Assembly: GCA_963932465.1 (NCBI GenBank)
Contig: OZ010794.1
Coordinates: 211,805,748 to 211,869,747, forward strand
Direction of reading: 5' to 3'
Source: Maratus speciosus
Taxonomy: Eukaryota; Arthropoda; Arachnida; Araneae; Salticidae
Length of the DNA: 64,000 bases
This document shows positions 31,258 to 43,300 of the stretch, piece by piece (the first letter of the stretch is position 1; every line of letters starts with the position of its first letter). The notes below the pieces were generated by a model. That model saw only the letters and a program-made list of their open reading frames with translations. It was not told the origin of the DNA and ran no database searches. A program made the translations under genes and the position numbers.

Positions 31258-33320
31258 TACTAGCAGGCTATGCCCGCTGCGCTGGTCAATATTTCCAAAT
31301 GAACCTTGGATTAAACTAAATGGTGAATTTGAACTTGTATTTTAAACAATATGGATCTTCAGCGTGACCTTGCACATTACTGAAAACGATGCGAACGCCA
31401 TTGCGATATCATGTTATCTTAAGCGTTGGACAAAATTTAGCAATTAAGAAGCTTTAGTTGATTATAAACAGCTCACTTATGGTCGGGTAATGAGACCGTT
31501 ATGACAACAGGAATTAATACATCTGTAACTAATCAACATATAATGAAATCGTATATACTAACATCATTCCTAAAAGTCATGCAACAGGGCCACTTGTAAC
31601 AAAATATATTCTGTAGATTTTTTTAAAAAGGCTAAACTTTCATAATCAGGTTCACTTAATTTTTGAACTTTTACTGTTGCTCTATAACTAAGTATCCTTG
31701 AACAATATGTCACTAAAACCTTTCCAAAATGATTACCTAACTAATTGTGGTATATCCTACGAAAGTATTATAGACAATCGGAATGAAATACAAATTTCCG
31801 TTGTAAATATATAGTAGATGATGATGATGCGATTTTGTGTAATAGAATTCATAGTAATGTTTTCGCTTCAAACAAAAACGATGCTTTCAACATTAAAGCT
31901 AATACACCAATATGTGAAATATCCGATTACGGAAGGTTACCTTGAATTCTCATGAGCAACTACTCAAAGAAAAGTGAATATGTGGCTTTTGTGATACTTT
32001 TATGTCAGCCGGGGGCAGGTAATAAATCAATAAAGATTGTTTTCATAGCATATTCTTATTTTATTATTTTCATTTAAAACACAAAACTTTCACTCATTTA
32101 ATTTAAAATGCATGCCTTATACTAATTTCATTTAAAAAACTGAAAAGATAAACAATAACAGGAAATAATGCCATAATTAAAAGCAAAAAAATATTTTTAA
32201 TTTACATACGCAAAATGTAACTACTGCTACTGGGAATTTTAAAAATGCTATCAGCGAGATGTGCGCACGGTTGTTATAAATGTACCCATTTTTTCTTCTT
32301 ATCCAGGAGCAATTTGTAAATTGCACAATATTATTCTAATTCCAATTTCTTTCATTGAGGAACCTATGATCGGAAAAAATGGAAAAAGACTCTTGTAGAT
32401 TCTTCGGATGACGGCATCTGACGCGATAAACCGAGTTTATATATATGAAAATAATTTTTAAGTCGTTACAAACATTGCTTTCATATTTAAATATTTTCAT
32501 TGGTACTACTTGTTATCCCGTCAACCAATTTCGCCAAATTATATAAATCGCCAAACGATTCGCCAAATTATATAAATTGACATAATCTTTATTTTAAATA
32601 ACGAAATAACAAATAAATTAGTATAACATTAATAAAAATACAAATAAAACGTCGAAATTAAAATCACTTGATGACGTAAACACGTGTAGTTTGTTTAAAT
32701 TCAAGTGAATTTGATATTTACGATCAACCATTATTGGCATTTAATCTTATAGTTTGACGATAGATTTTTGGTCGACGGAATATCTAAGTAGTACCTTTTC
32801 CATTTTTGTTTTATAACGCTAAATTCTCAGTAATTTTTTCCCTTTTATTTTACATAAAATCATTATTTTTTTAAAAAATTAAGATGCTTGCATTTTTATT
32901 TCAAACTCATAGAGCCGTTTTTATTTTTTAGCCAAAAGGGTTGATTTGAATTTTTTCCGTTGCTAGAGTAACGGATGTAATGATAGATATTTTGAGGTTT
33001 AGATGCCAAAGACATCGCCAAATTAGAAAAATATGAAATGTGTCATGAACTGTTGGACTTATAAAAATTTATTTGGTAGCATTCGATTCAGCATACAAAA
33101 CTACATTAAAATATGCTATCATTTGACGCATAATTTTGATATTCGATTTTTTCCCCTCCCCGTGCAAAAACCATTAGGGGTGACACTTTAGAAAATCCTT
33201 TCTTAGCAGAAGTTTATGTCATAAGAAGTATTTTTACCACGATTTTCAAGATTTTAGGTTCAGTAGTTTGCGCTGTGCGTTAATTATTCCCCTAATCCAG
33301 ACTTTATTTTATATACTATA
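31258..33320 (+). repeat. Long AT-rich interspersed repeat, copy 1
   Basis: Begins after a (TA)n tract with CTAGCAGGCTATGCCCGCTG and ends TTAGGTTCAGTAGTTTGCGC, CAGACTTTATTTTATATA. Conserved blocks with copy 2 (35224-38375) include ATAGTAGATGATGATGA, CGATTACGGAAGGTTA, GTGAATATGTGGCTTTTGTG, and GCCAAAGACATCGCCAAATTAG. Fragments look vaguely coding but carry stops and frameshifts in both copies. I do not recognise the family. Confidence 0.7.
32502..32795. mobile_element. Inverted-repeat MITE (GGTACTACTT), absent from copy 2
   Basis: Starts GGTACTACTTGTTATCCCG and ends TATCTAAGTAGTACC; GTCAACCAA and TTGGTCGAC extend the arms. Flanks are TTTTCATT (32494-32501) and TTTTCCAT (32796-32803). Copy 2 of the host repeat runs through the site near 37780-37800 without it. 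A truncated relative lies at about 52443-52640 in the giant element loop. Confidence 0.75.
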
Positions 33321-34390
33321 TTAGATATGCGATTTTGCGGTGAATCGATGATCGAAAATTAGTCCAATATCATTTGAAATATTACATAACAGAGGAGAAA
33401 GTACGAAGAAAGACGAAGAAGAAATGACGAATTACAAAAGACTTGTAATTTTTTTTTTTCAAAATGTTGAATTTTTCCATAGTAATAACGTATTAAAACA
33501 TAAATTTCCTTAAACATTATCTTTATTTCCTAGATTTTGAATCTGTGAATTTTCTTATAAATGAAATTGGCGGTATGACTTGAGAAAATAGATAATATTT
33601 GCTTAAATAAAATGGGTAATATTCGTTGATCTGAGTTCGAGTTTATAAATATCACATGCTTTCGGAATTACGGCGAAAAACATTTTAAAAAGTATGAAAT
33701 TATTTTACAATATGTATGTGTGGCAGAAATTCACAATGAAATTTAAGTATTCGATTCCATTTTTAAAATATTAACTGATATCTATATAAGCTACAATTGA
33801 ATATGAAAATGTACACAAAAAATGATCTCTTTCACCTAAAAAAACACCATTTGTGAGAACATCCTCAAGCTAATGTCACGCTTATGCATTTTTGGCTTAA
33901 AATCACATTGTTTGGCGACAAAAGAAAAATAAAAAATTGTAAAGAAACAAACAGTAATTACACATGTGACTCACAATTACATCTGCTTGTTTCTTCTATA
34001 AGTCACGTGATGGGACAATTAGATATAAAAAAAAAGAAAAGAACAGAACAGAAAGAAAATGTCGTTAAAATTTCATCTAATCAAATTTTCAGATTCGTTT
34101 CCATATCTAACGCAAGCGATAAAGAGCCAAATATTGCGTATCAAGTGTAATATTTCTTATTAAATTAATTTTTAAGCATTACAAATATTTCTTTCAGGTT
34201 TTGATTAAATGTTTCCGTTTTTTAATATTATCACTCATTAAAACGGATTTTCTTCTTCTTTTTTTCTTTTTTTTTTCATTTAAATAAAATTAGTAACAGT
34301 TTTTCTTTTATTTTTCGAGGTTTAATAGCCGTTTCAATTTTTTTTTTATCAACGATGAATTTCGCCAAGAAATAAAGTGGTAACCTTATC
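33321..34390. other. AT-rich spacer, nothing bounded
   Basis: No gene is supported; the 88-aa frame at 33884 has no recognisable domain. Confidence 0.35.
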
Positions 34391-34623
34391 GCCCAAAATA
34401 ACAGAATTTTCCGTCATAATTCTAAAACTAATATAGGTAGAATAATGTGTTATAGATTAAAACCTTCCCTGAAACAATACCTATCTAACGGTATAGGTTC
34501 CGTAAAAATCCATACAGTAGAACTCAAAATCTAGGCGTTCGGAACGAAATTTCCGTTTGGATTTTATATATATAATAGATAATAGAATAGATAATAGATT
34601 ATATATATATATATATAATAGAA

Positions 34624-35214
34624 TAGATAATAGATTATGTGTTATGAACTATCTCAAAGTTTAAAACAGATCGCATTGTTAGATTTCCTAATTTTAACAA
34701 TATCGCGTTATGTTAGTTCCACATTCCACCACCAGGGAGCGCACTCTATTCTTAACGAAAGCGTATCTGAACGAAACTCCTTCATGCAACCTTTCCGTAG
34801 ATACATGAATCGGGAGGGTGGCGGTCTTAACCAATAATTTAAGATAATTGCTGAAATTACTACGAAAAATATTTTAAAGGGGCCCTACGCGGACCCCTAA
34901 TAGAGTTAGAGGAAATCGGAAGACGGCAAAATAATCGCGGTGAAAAGTTTGGTTGGGTGCTTTGGAGCTACTTTTGGCGCGAGATCTAAGCTCTACGACC
35001 AATAGGAGACCAGATATTTAAGGAAATATGAAGTAACAAAGTCCAAAATAACAGAATTTTCCGTAATAATTCTATAACTAATCTAGGTAGAATGATGTGT
35101 TATAGCTTAAAACCTTCCCTGAAACGATACCTATCTAACGGTATAAGTTCCGTCAAAATCCATGCGGTAGAACTCGAAATCTCGGCGTTCGGAACGAAAT
35201 TTCCGTTTGGATTA
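34624..35214 (+). repeat. ~590-bp direct repeat, left copy
   Basis: Near-identical to 38431-39021, including an identical 66-aa frame starting at ATGTGTTATGAACTATC. A few substitutions are visible (for example CTACGCGGACCCC against CTATGCGGTCCCC). The last ~170 bp also occur alone at 34393-34565. Junctions on all sides are (TA)n or ATAGATAATAG tracts. Confidence 0.85.
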
Positions 35215-35223
35215 TATATATAT

Positions 35224-38200
35224 ACTAGCAGCCTTCGCCCGCTACGCTGGTCGGTTTCTACGAACGAAACTTTAATCAAACTAAATATATCGGTGTATTT
35301 GATCTTGTGTTTTATAGCAATATATACATGTATCTCTAATGATATACCGCATTGCTGAAAACAATATGAACGCCATTATGGTTTTATATCTTCTAATGTC
35401 TCAGACAAAATTTGGACTGTTAAGAAGCAAATCCTTTAGTTGATTATTTACAATTGAATATGGAAAAGAACGGAAGAACAATATGTAGCATAATCAAATC
35501 ATCCCTGGAAATTTACAAATGCAAATCTCATCAAAATCCTTTCAGTAGAACTTTCTAATAAAACTAATTCTTTATAATCGGGTTCACCAGATTATAGAGC
35601 ATTCACCTATAATTCAATGGCAAAGCAATGTAGAACAATATGTGTTATATTCTAAAACCTTTCCTAAAAAGTTATCTAACAACCAGTGCAAGTTTCATCG
35701 AATTCAACTCAGTAGAACCTTTTAAAAAGGCTAACCTTTCCAAATAGGGTTCACTGATTAAAGAACTCGTGCACATAATTCTATAACTAAGCAACGTAGA
35801 ATGATATGTGTTATATACTAAACCCTTTCTTGAAAATTTATCTAACTTACAATGCAAGTCTTCTCAAAATCCATTCAAAAGAACACAAGTTATAAGTGGT
35901 CGGACCGAAATTGCTTTTTGTATTTTATATGTGGAGTAGATAGTTAAATATATCTTTCATAATCGCGTTCACGTGATTGTAGAACTTTCAGGAATACAGC
36001 GTAGGCTATACGCCGTAGACCTTCTGGAATTTTTTAGAAACTCTACACACCCTTCATAGCTATAACATATATACTGTCTAGTATATACCCTCTGCCTGTA
36101 GATTTTATCCTACTTTTTTTACAACTACACCACTGAGGACTTTCCTCATAGCTCCATAACTAAAAATGTAGGATGATATGTTAAATATTGAAACAATCCC
36201 TGAAATATTACCTAATTGTGCAACTCCGATTAAAATACGCTCAGTGGAACTTTAAATAAAAGGTAATCTTTCGCAATCGGGTTCACCTAGTTTTGGAACT
36301 TTCTCTTGCAATCTGATTTGTTGCTAAGTTTGCGCTTCAGAAAAAACAATAACCCTGAAGAAAACTTCGCTACAGAAAAGTACCATACATGCAAGAAGTA
36401 CTAATCATCCTCAAAAAATTATGTAACTAACTTTGGTAATTCCCATCAAAATACATCCAGCAAAACTCAAATTATAAACGGGTGGAAGGAAACACAAATT
36501 TGCATTTTATATAATTACAGTAGATGCATATTTAATAATTGCGTTCACCTTTCTCTGTAACTTTTCCAATAGCTCTATAACTAAGCAACATATAATGAAA
36601 TGTTATATACTAAGGCCATTCCTGAAAAGTTGTGTAATAGTGCCACTTGGATCAAAATCTGTTCAATAGAATTTTTTTTAAAGGCTAACCTTTAATAATA
36701 AGGTTCACTTAATTTTTTAACTTTTTCCTTTATCTCTATAACTAAGCAAAGTAGAACACTGTGTATACACAAAACTCGTTCCAAAAACAATATAATAGTG
36801 GCGTATCCTATCAAAATATTATAAAAAATCGGAATAAAATTCAATTTTCCATTTTAAATATGTAGTAGATGATGATAATACGATTTTCTGTAATAGAATT
36901 CGTCGTGAAGTTTTCGTTTCATACGTAAACGATGCTTTCAACATTGTAGCTAATACACAGATTGGCGAAGCCTCCGATTACGGAAGATTAACCAGGAATA
37001 CCATGAACAACTACCCAAAGAAAGGTGAATATATGGCTTTTGTGATAAGTTTGTTAGCCGGGCGCAAGTAATAAATCAACAAAAATTGTTTCCATACCTT
37101 ATTCTTATTTTATTATTTTCATTCAAAATATAAACGTTTCACTCATTTCATTTAAAATACATGCCTTACGCTAAATTCATTGAAAAACTGAAAAGTAAAA
37201 CAATAATAGGAAATAATGCCACAACTTAATTGTTTTTAATTTACATACGCGAAATGTAACTACTGCTATTGGCAATTTTAAAAATGCTAATGGCGCATTA
37301 CACAGGCTGACATAAAAATAACCATTTTTTTCTTCTTATCCAGGAGCAAACGATAAATCGCGATGTATTATTTCAATTCCAATTTCTTCCATTGAAAAAA
37401 AAAATGGTACTTACATATAATCTGGACCATGAGATAGATCGCCAAAAATGGTTGACAATTGCCAATCTTGTTTATCGTTTGCCAATTATGTTCAAAACAG
37501 TAATTTAACGTTCTTAAGCACATAACCTTGTTAAAAAGGGCGAATTGTTTAAAGTAAATCAATAAATAAAATATATAACATAAAACTACATACTATAAAC
37601 TATAATTTTAAAAAAAACTGTAATAATAAAATAAATTTAAAACTATAATAAATAAACTATCAAATGGATGGAAAATAAGGGTTGCTGTAATTACTGAAAT
37701 TGTCTTGCATCTGACATGGCCCGGATGTAAGTACCAAAATTTTTTTAAGTCGCACATACATTGCTTTCATTTTTTTAATATTTCGTTTTATAATGTTAAT
37801 TTCTCAGTGGATCGCTTCCTTGTATTTTAAATAAAATCAATATTTTTCTTCTTTTCTTCAAGGCTTTTTTTTTTTTTTTTTTTTTTTTGAAGTTCATATA
37901 GCCGTTTTAATTCTTTAATCAAAAGAATTAACAAAAAGATTTAATTTGAATTTCTTCCGTTGCTACAGTAACGGATGTACAATATGAATGAATATGGATG
38001 AATTATCATGTAATGTTCGATATTTTGAAGTTTTGGCGCCAAAAACATCGCCAAATTAGAAAAAATATTAAATATCTCACGAACTATTGGACTTAAAAGA
38101 ATTTGGTTAGTACCATTCAATTCAGCATACAAAAATACACTAAAATATGTCATCAGTTGAAAAATAACTATAAAATCAGATTTTTAAGGAATTTTTTAAA

Positions 38201-38375
38201 AATTCATTCTATTTTTTACCCCCCTTAGGGGTGGAATTTTAAAAAATCCTTCCTTAGCTGCACTTTATGTCATAAGAAGTATTTTTACCCCAAATTTCCT
38301 GATTTTAGGTTCAGTAGTTCGGGCTGCGCGTTGATTAATACAAAATTCAGACTTTCTTTTATATATATATATATA
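35224..38375 (+). repeat. Long AT-rich interspersed repeat, copy 2
   Basis: Begins CTAGCAGCCTTCGCCCGCTA and ends TTCAGTAGTTCGGGCTGCGC, CAGACTTTCTTTTATATA. The interior has several degenerate ~120-150-bp units of the form CTATAACTAAGCAA-GTAGAATGATATGTGTTATA...AATCCATTCAGTAGAAC, near 35620, 35780, 36160, 36580 and 36730. It is flanked by the ~590-bp direct repeats. Confidence 0.7.
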
Positions 38376-38430
38376 CATAAAAAATTATATAATATTATAT
38401 AATCTTTTATATATATATACATAAAGGTAG

Positions 38431-39021
38431 ATAGATAATAGATTATGTGTTATGAACTATCTCAAAGTTTAAAACAGATCGCATTGTTAGATTTCCTAAT
38501 TTTAACAATATCGCGTTATGTTAGTTCCACATTCCACCACCAGGGAGCGCACTCTATTCTTAACGAAAGCGTATCTGAACGAAACTCCTTCATGCAACCT
38601 TTCCGTAGATACATGAATCGGGAGGGTGGCGGTCTTAACCAATAATTTAAGATAATTGCTGAAATTACTACGAAAAATATTTTAAAGGGGCCCTATGCGG
38701 TCCCCTAATAGAGTTAGAGGAAATCGGAAGACGGCAAAATAATCGCGGGGAAAAGTTTGCTTTGGTGCTTCGGAGCTACTTTTGGCGCGAGATCTAAGCT
38801 CTACGACCAATAGGATCCCAGATATTTAAGGAAATGTGAAGTAACAAAGTCCAAAATAATAGAATTTTCCGTAATAATTCTATAACTAATCTAGGTAGAA
38901 TGATTTGTTATAGCTTAAAACCTTCCCTGGAACGATACCTATCTAACGGTATAAGTTCCGTAAAAATCCATGCGGTAGAACTCGAAATCTCGGCGTTCGG
39001 AACGAAATTTCCGTTTGGATT
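38431..39021 (+). repeat. ~590-bp direct repeat, right copy
   Basis: Partner of 34624-35214. It is followed by AATAGATAATAG tracts and then a fragment of the GCGGACAGACGGACAG repeat family (39090-39215). Confidence 0.85.
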
Positions 39022-39089
39022 TTATATATATAATAGAATAGATAATAGAATAGATAATAGATAGATGGATTATATATATATAATAGATA

Positions 39090-39215
39090 GATTAAATTTC
39101 AAATCAATCGGGTGGGTAGTTTTTGCACTGTTATATGCGGACAGACGGACAGATAGAAAGTTGGACAGATCCGATGACGACTATAGGTGCCACGTATTTA
39201 TATAATTAACAACGC
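39090..39215 (+). repeat. 3' fragment of the 29265-29660 repeat family
   Basis: Contains ATTAAATTTCAAATCAATCG, TTTTTGCACTGTTATATGCG, a GACGGACAGATAG tract, and ATAGGTGCCACGTA...CAACGCACC. Confidence 0.7.
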
Positions 39216-39742
39216 ACCTAAATACGCGATTACTCATTACTTAATATAGTTATTAAAATGCGATTTTCAACATCAGAAAGTAGTCGTCGGATGACGACGA
39301 TGTGCTTTTTAAAAATTTGTAGAAATGAAATTTAAACTCGATGAAATTTTATCACCTTTTTAAAAATACTTAAATTATCTGGAGACAATTTTCCAAAACG
39401 CGCATCGCGGCATCTGATGTGTAATTTTTAATGGTGAAAACAGCATTTTAATAATTATATTAGGAAATGTATTATCACGCCATTAAGTTTCCCCCATTGA
39501 TTAACATCGGATTTCGCGCATGTGTTTCAGTACAACGCTCTTGTAAATGAACTATTAATGCTACACACTTCATATTCAATACTGAACGTACCATTGTAAA
39601 TATCATTAACATATATCAATTGCATGAAAATCCGAGTATATTTAAGCAAGTTAGAGCGAGGACAGACAGACAGACAGCATGCCTGACAGACAAACTGAAT
39701 TCATAAACTCTTTACAACTTTGTTGGAAAGTGTTAAAAACAT
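39216..39742. other. Spacer with a (CAGA)n tract
   Basis: ACAGACAGACAGACAG lies near 39665. Otherwise nothing bounded. Confidence 0.35.
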
Positions 39743-39959
39743 CAATAAGCCCTTAACGGTCGCATTAAATTACGGTTTAAAAATTCAAATTGCTTATTGG
39801 CCACTTTTTTGAAAAAGAAATATTCACCTTATTTAATGACAGATAAAATGATCCCATAATAAAGCCAATTACACTATTTTATAAAACTGGTGGGAATCAA
39901 ACAATCTGAATAAAAGACATAGCACGTGAATATCACGGGAGCAAGAATTAATTGGTTAA
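39743..39959. mobile_element. TTAA-type MITE related to 4645-5202
   Basis: Left end ATAAGCCCTTAACGGTCGC (TTAA decayed) and right end GGGAGCAAGAATTAATTGGTTAA (last 20 bases). Length 217 bp, as in the main family. Confidence 0.55.
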
Positions 39960-40341
39960 CAAAGGACCTTCTGCCTTGAAGAAAAGGCATTTATGTGGCC
40001 ACACTTATATTGACCGTATTTTTTAGATTGTAAGACGTTTTGTATTAAATCCTTACATTGAAAGGTATTTCCTGATGCATAAACTTGAGAAAATTAGCTA
40101 GGAACATAATTTATGATAGACTTTCGAAGAAGCTGGGACTTTTATTGTTTTAAAATATTTCCCGAAAAACATACCGCCGCGAATCGAGAGGAGACACGAG
40201 TGATTTTTTTATTTTTGAAAAAATTGATTTTTTATTATTATTGGCTTTATTATTATTACCTTCCTGAATCCACTGGTATGGCCAGTTTTTTTTCTGACCA
40301 TTAGAAATAATTGTAAAAATTCATTGGAAGACATGACACGG
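39960..40341. other. Left flank of the giant element
   Basis: AT-rich, with a 63-aa frame of no recognised function. It is separated from the element only by the 9-bp target repeat CTGCCACAT. Confidence 0.4.
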
Positions 40342-40350
40342 CTGCCACAT
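40342..40350. repeat. 9-bp target-site duplication, left (CTGCCACAT)
   Basis: Identical to 56761-56769 and directly adjacent to the terminal ACCTGTGTGAAG of the giant foldback. Confidence 0.92.
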
Positions 40351-43300
40351 ACCTGTGTGAAGTTGGCACCCCTCATTGTGAATTTAAATATGAAAACTAC
40401 ACAGGAGTTTTGCCCAAGTTTTGCCCAGTTTTGCCCACCCATTAATTAATTTTGCCCACCCTTCGTAACGCTGTAAATCAAACTTTATTTTTTGACCCAC
40501 TTTGAAAAAGCTAGCACCCCTCAATTTGAAATTTAACAAAACAATTGTACAATTATTTTGCCCAAGTTTTGCCCAGTTTTGCCCACCCATTAATTAATTT
40601 TGCCCACCTTTTATAACGCCGTAAATCAAAAAAATCTTTGTTGACCACGTGTGAAGCTGGCACCCCCCATTACGAATTAAAATATGAAATCCACACAAAA
40701 GTTTTGCCCGAGTTTTGCCCAGTTTTGCCCACCCATTAATTAATTTTGCCCACCTTTTATAACGCCGTAAATCAAAAAAATCTTTGTTGACCACGTGTGA
40801 AGCTGGCACCCCCCATTACGAATTGAAATATGAAAACCACACTAAAGTTTTGCCCAAGTTTTGCCCAGTTTTGCCCACCCATTAATTAATTTTGCCCACC
40901 TTTTATAACGCCATAAATCAAATTTTATTTTTTGACCCATTTTTTAAACTAGCACCCCTCATTAGGAAATTTACAAAAAAAAGTATACTATTATTTTGCC
41001 CAGGTATTGCCCAGTTTTGCCCACCCATTAATTAATTTTGCCCACCTTTTATAACGAAGTAAATCAAAAAAATCTTTGCTGACCACGTGTGAAGCTGGCA
41101 CCCCCCATTACGAATTAAAATATGAAATCCACACAAAAGTTTTGCCCGAGTTTTGCCCAGTTTTGCCCAACCATTAATTAATTTTGCCCACCTTTTATAA
41201 AGCCGTAAATCAAGAAAATCTTCGTTGACCACGTGTGAAGCTGGCACCCCCCATTACGAATTAAAATATGAAAACCACACTAAAGTTTTGCCCGAGTTTT
41301 GCCCAGTTTTTCCCACCCATTAATTAATTTTGCCCACCTTTTATAACGCCGTATATCAAAAAATCTTTGTTGACCACGTGTGAAGCTGGCACCCCCCATT
41401 ACGAATTAAAATATGAAATCCACACAAAAGTTTTGCCCCAGTTTTGCCCAGTTTTGCCCACCCATTAATTAATTTTGCCCACCTTTTATAAAGCCGTAAA
41501 TCAAGAAAATCTTCGTTGACCACGTGTGAAGCTGGCACCCCCCATTACGAATTAAAATATGAAAAACACACTAAAGTTTTGCCCAAGTTTTGCCCAGTTT
41601 TGCCCATCCATTAATTAATTTTGTCCACGTTTTCTAACGCTGTAAATAAAATTTTATTTTTTGACCCATTTTTAAACTAGCACCCCTCATTAGGAAATTT
41701 ACAAAAAAAAATTGTACTATTATTTTGCCCAGGTTTTGCCCAGTTTTGCCCACCCATTAATTAATTTTGCCCACCTTTTATAACGCCGTAAATCAAAAAA
41801 ATCTATGTTGACCACGTGTGAAGCTGTCACCCCCCATTACGAATTAAAATATGAAATCCACACAAAAGTTTTGCCCGAGTTTTGCCCAGTTTTGCCCACC
41901 CATTAATTAATTTTGCCTACCTTTTATAACGCCGTAAATCAAAAAAATCTTTGTTGACCACGTGTGAAGCTGGCACCCCCCATTACGAATTGAAATATGA
42001 AAACCACACTAAAGTTTTGCCCAAGTTTTGCCCAGTTTTGCCCACCCATTAATTAATTTTTCCCACCTTTTATAACGCCGTAAATCAAAAAAATCTTTGT
42101 TGACCACGTGTGAAGCTGTCACCCCCCATTACGAATTGAAATATGAAAACCACACTAAAGTTTTGCCCAAGTTTTGCCCAGTTTTGCCCACCCATTAATT
42201 AATTTTGCCCACCTTTTATAACGCCGTAAATCAAAAAAATCTTTGTTGACCACGTGTGAAGCTGTCACCCCCCATTACGAATTGAAATATGAAACCACAC
42301 TAAAGTTTTGCCCAAGTTTTGCCCAGTCTTGCCCACCCATTAATTAATTTTGCCCACCTTTTATAACGCCGTAAATCAAAAAAATCTTTGTTGACCACGT
42401 GTGAAGCTGGCACCCCCCATTACGAATTGAAATATGAAAACCACACAAAAGTTTTGCCCGAGTTTTGCCCAGTTTTGCCCACCCATTAATTAATTTTGCC
42501 CACCTTTTATAACGCCGTAAATCAAAAAAATCTTTGTTGACCACGTGTGAAGCTGGCACCCCCCATTACGAATTGAAATATGAAAACCACACTAAAGTTT
42601 TGCCCAAGTTTTGCCCAGTTTTGCCCACCCATTAATTAATTTTGCCCACCTTTTATAACGCCGTAAATCAAAAAAATCTTTGTTGACCACGTGTGAAGCT
42701 GGCACCCCCCATTACGAATTGAAATATGAAAACCACACAAAAGTTTTGCCCAAGTTTTGCCCAGTTTTTCCCACCCATTAATTAATTTTGCCTACCTTTT
42801 ATAACGCCGTAAATCAAAAAAATCTTTGTTGACCACGTGTGAAGCTGGCACCCCCCATTACGAATTGAAATATGAAAACCACACTAAAGTTTTGCCCAAG
42901 TTTTGCCCAGTTTTGCCCACCCATTAATTAATTTTGCCCACCTTTTATAACGCCGTAAATCAAAAAAATCTTTGTTGACCACGTGTGAAGCTGGCACCCC
43001 CCATTACGAATTGAAATATGAAAACCACACTAAAGTTTTGCCCAAGTTTTGCCCAGTTTTGCCCACCCATTAATTAATTTTGCCCACCTTTTATAACGCC
43101 GTAAATCAAAAAAATCTATGTTGACCACGTGTGAAGCTGTCACCCCCCATTACGAATTAAAATATGAAATCCACACAAAAGTTTTGCCCGAGTTTTGCCC
43201 AGTTTTGCCCACCCATTAATTAATTTTGCCCACCTTTTATAACGCCGTAAATCAAAAAAATCTTTGTTGACCACGTGTGAAGCTGGCACCCCCCATTACG

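Noticed and set aside
34637..38645. Identical 66-aa frames at 34637-34837 and 38445-38645
   Set aside because: Identity reflects the ~590-bp near-identical DNA repeat. The surrounding non-coding sequence is equally conserved, so there is no evidence of protein selection.
34624..39021. LTR retrotransposon
   Set aside because: Direct repeats are present, but no TG...CA ends, primer-binding site or reverse transcriptase is visible, and the interior family occurs elsewhere without the repeats.
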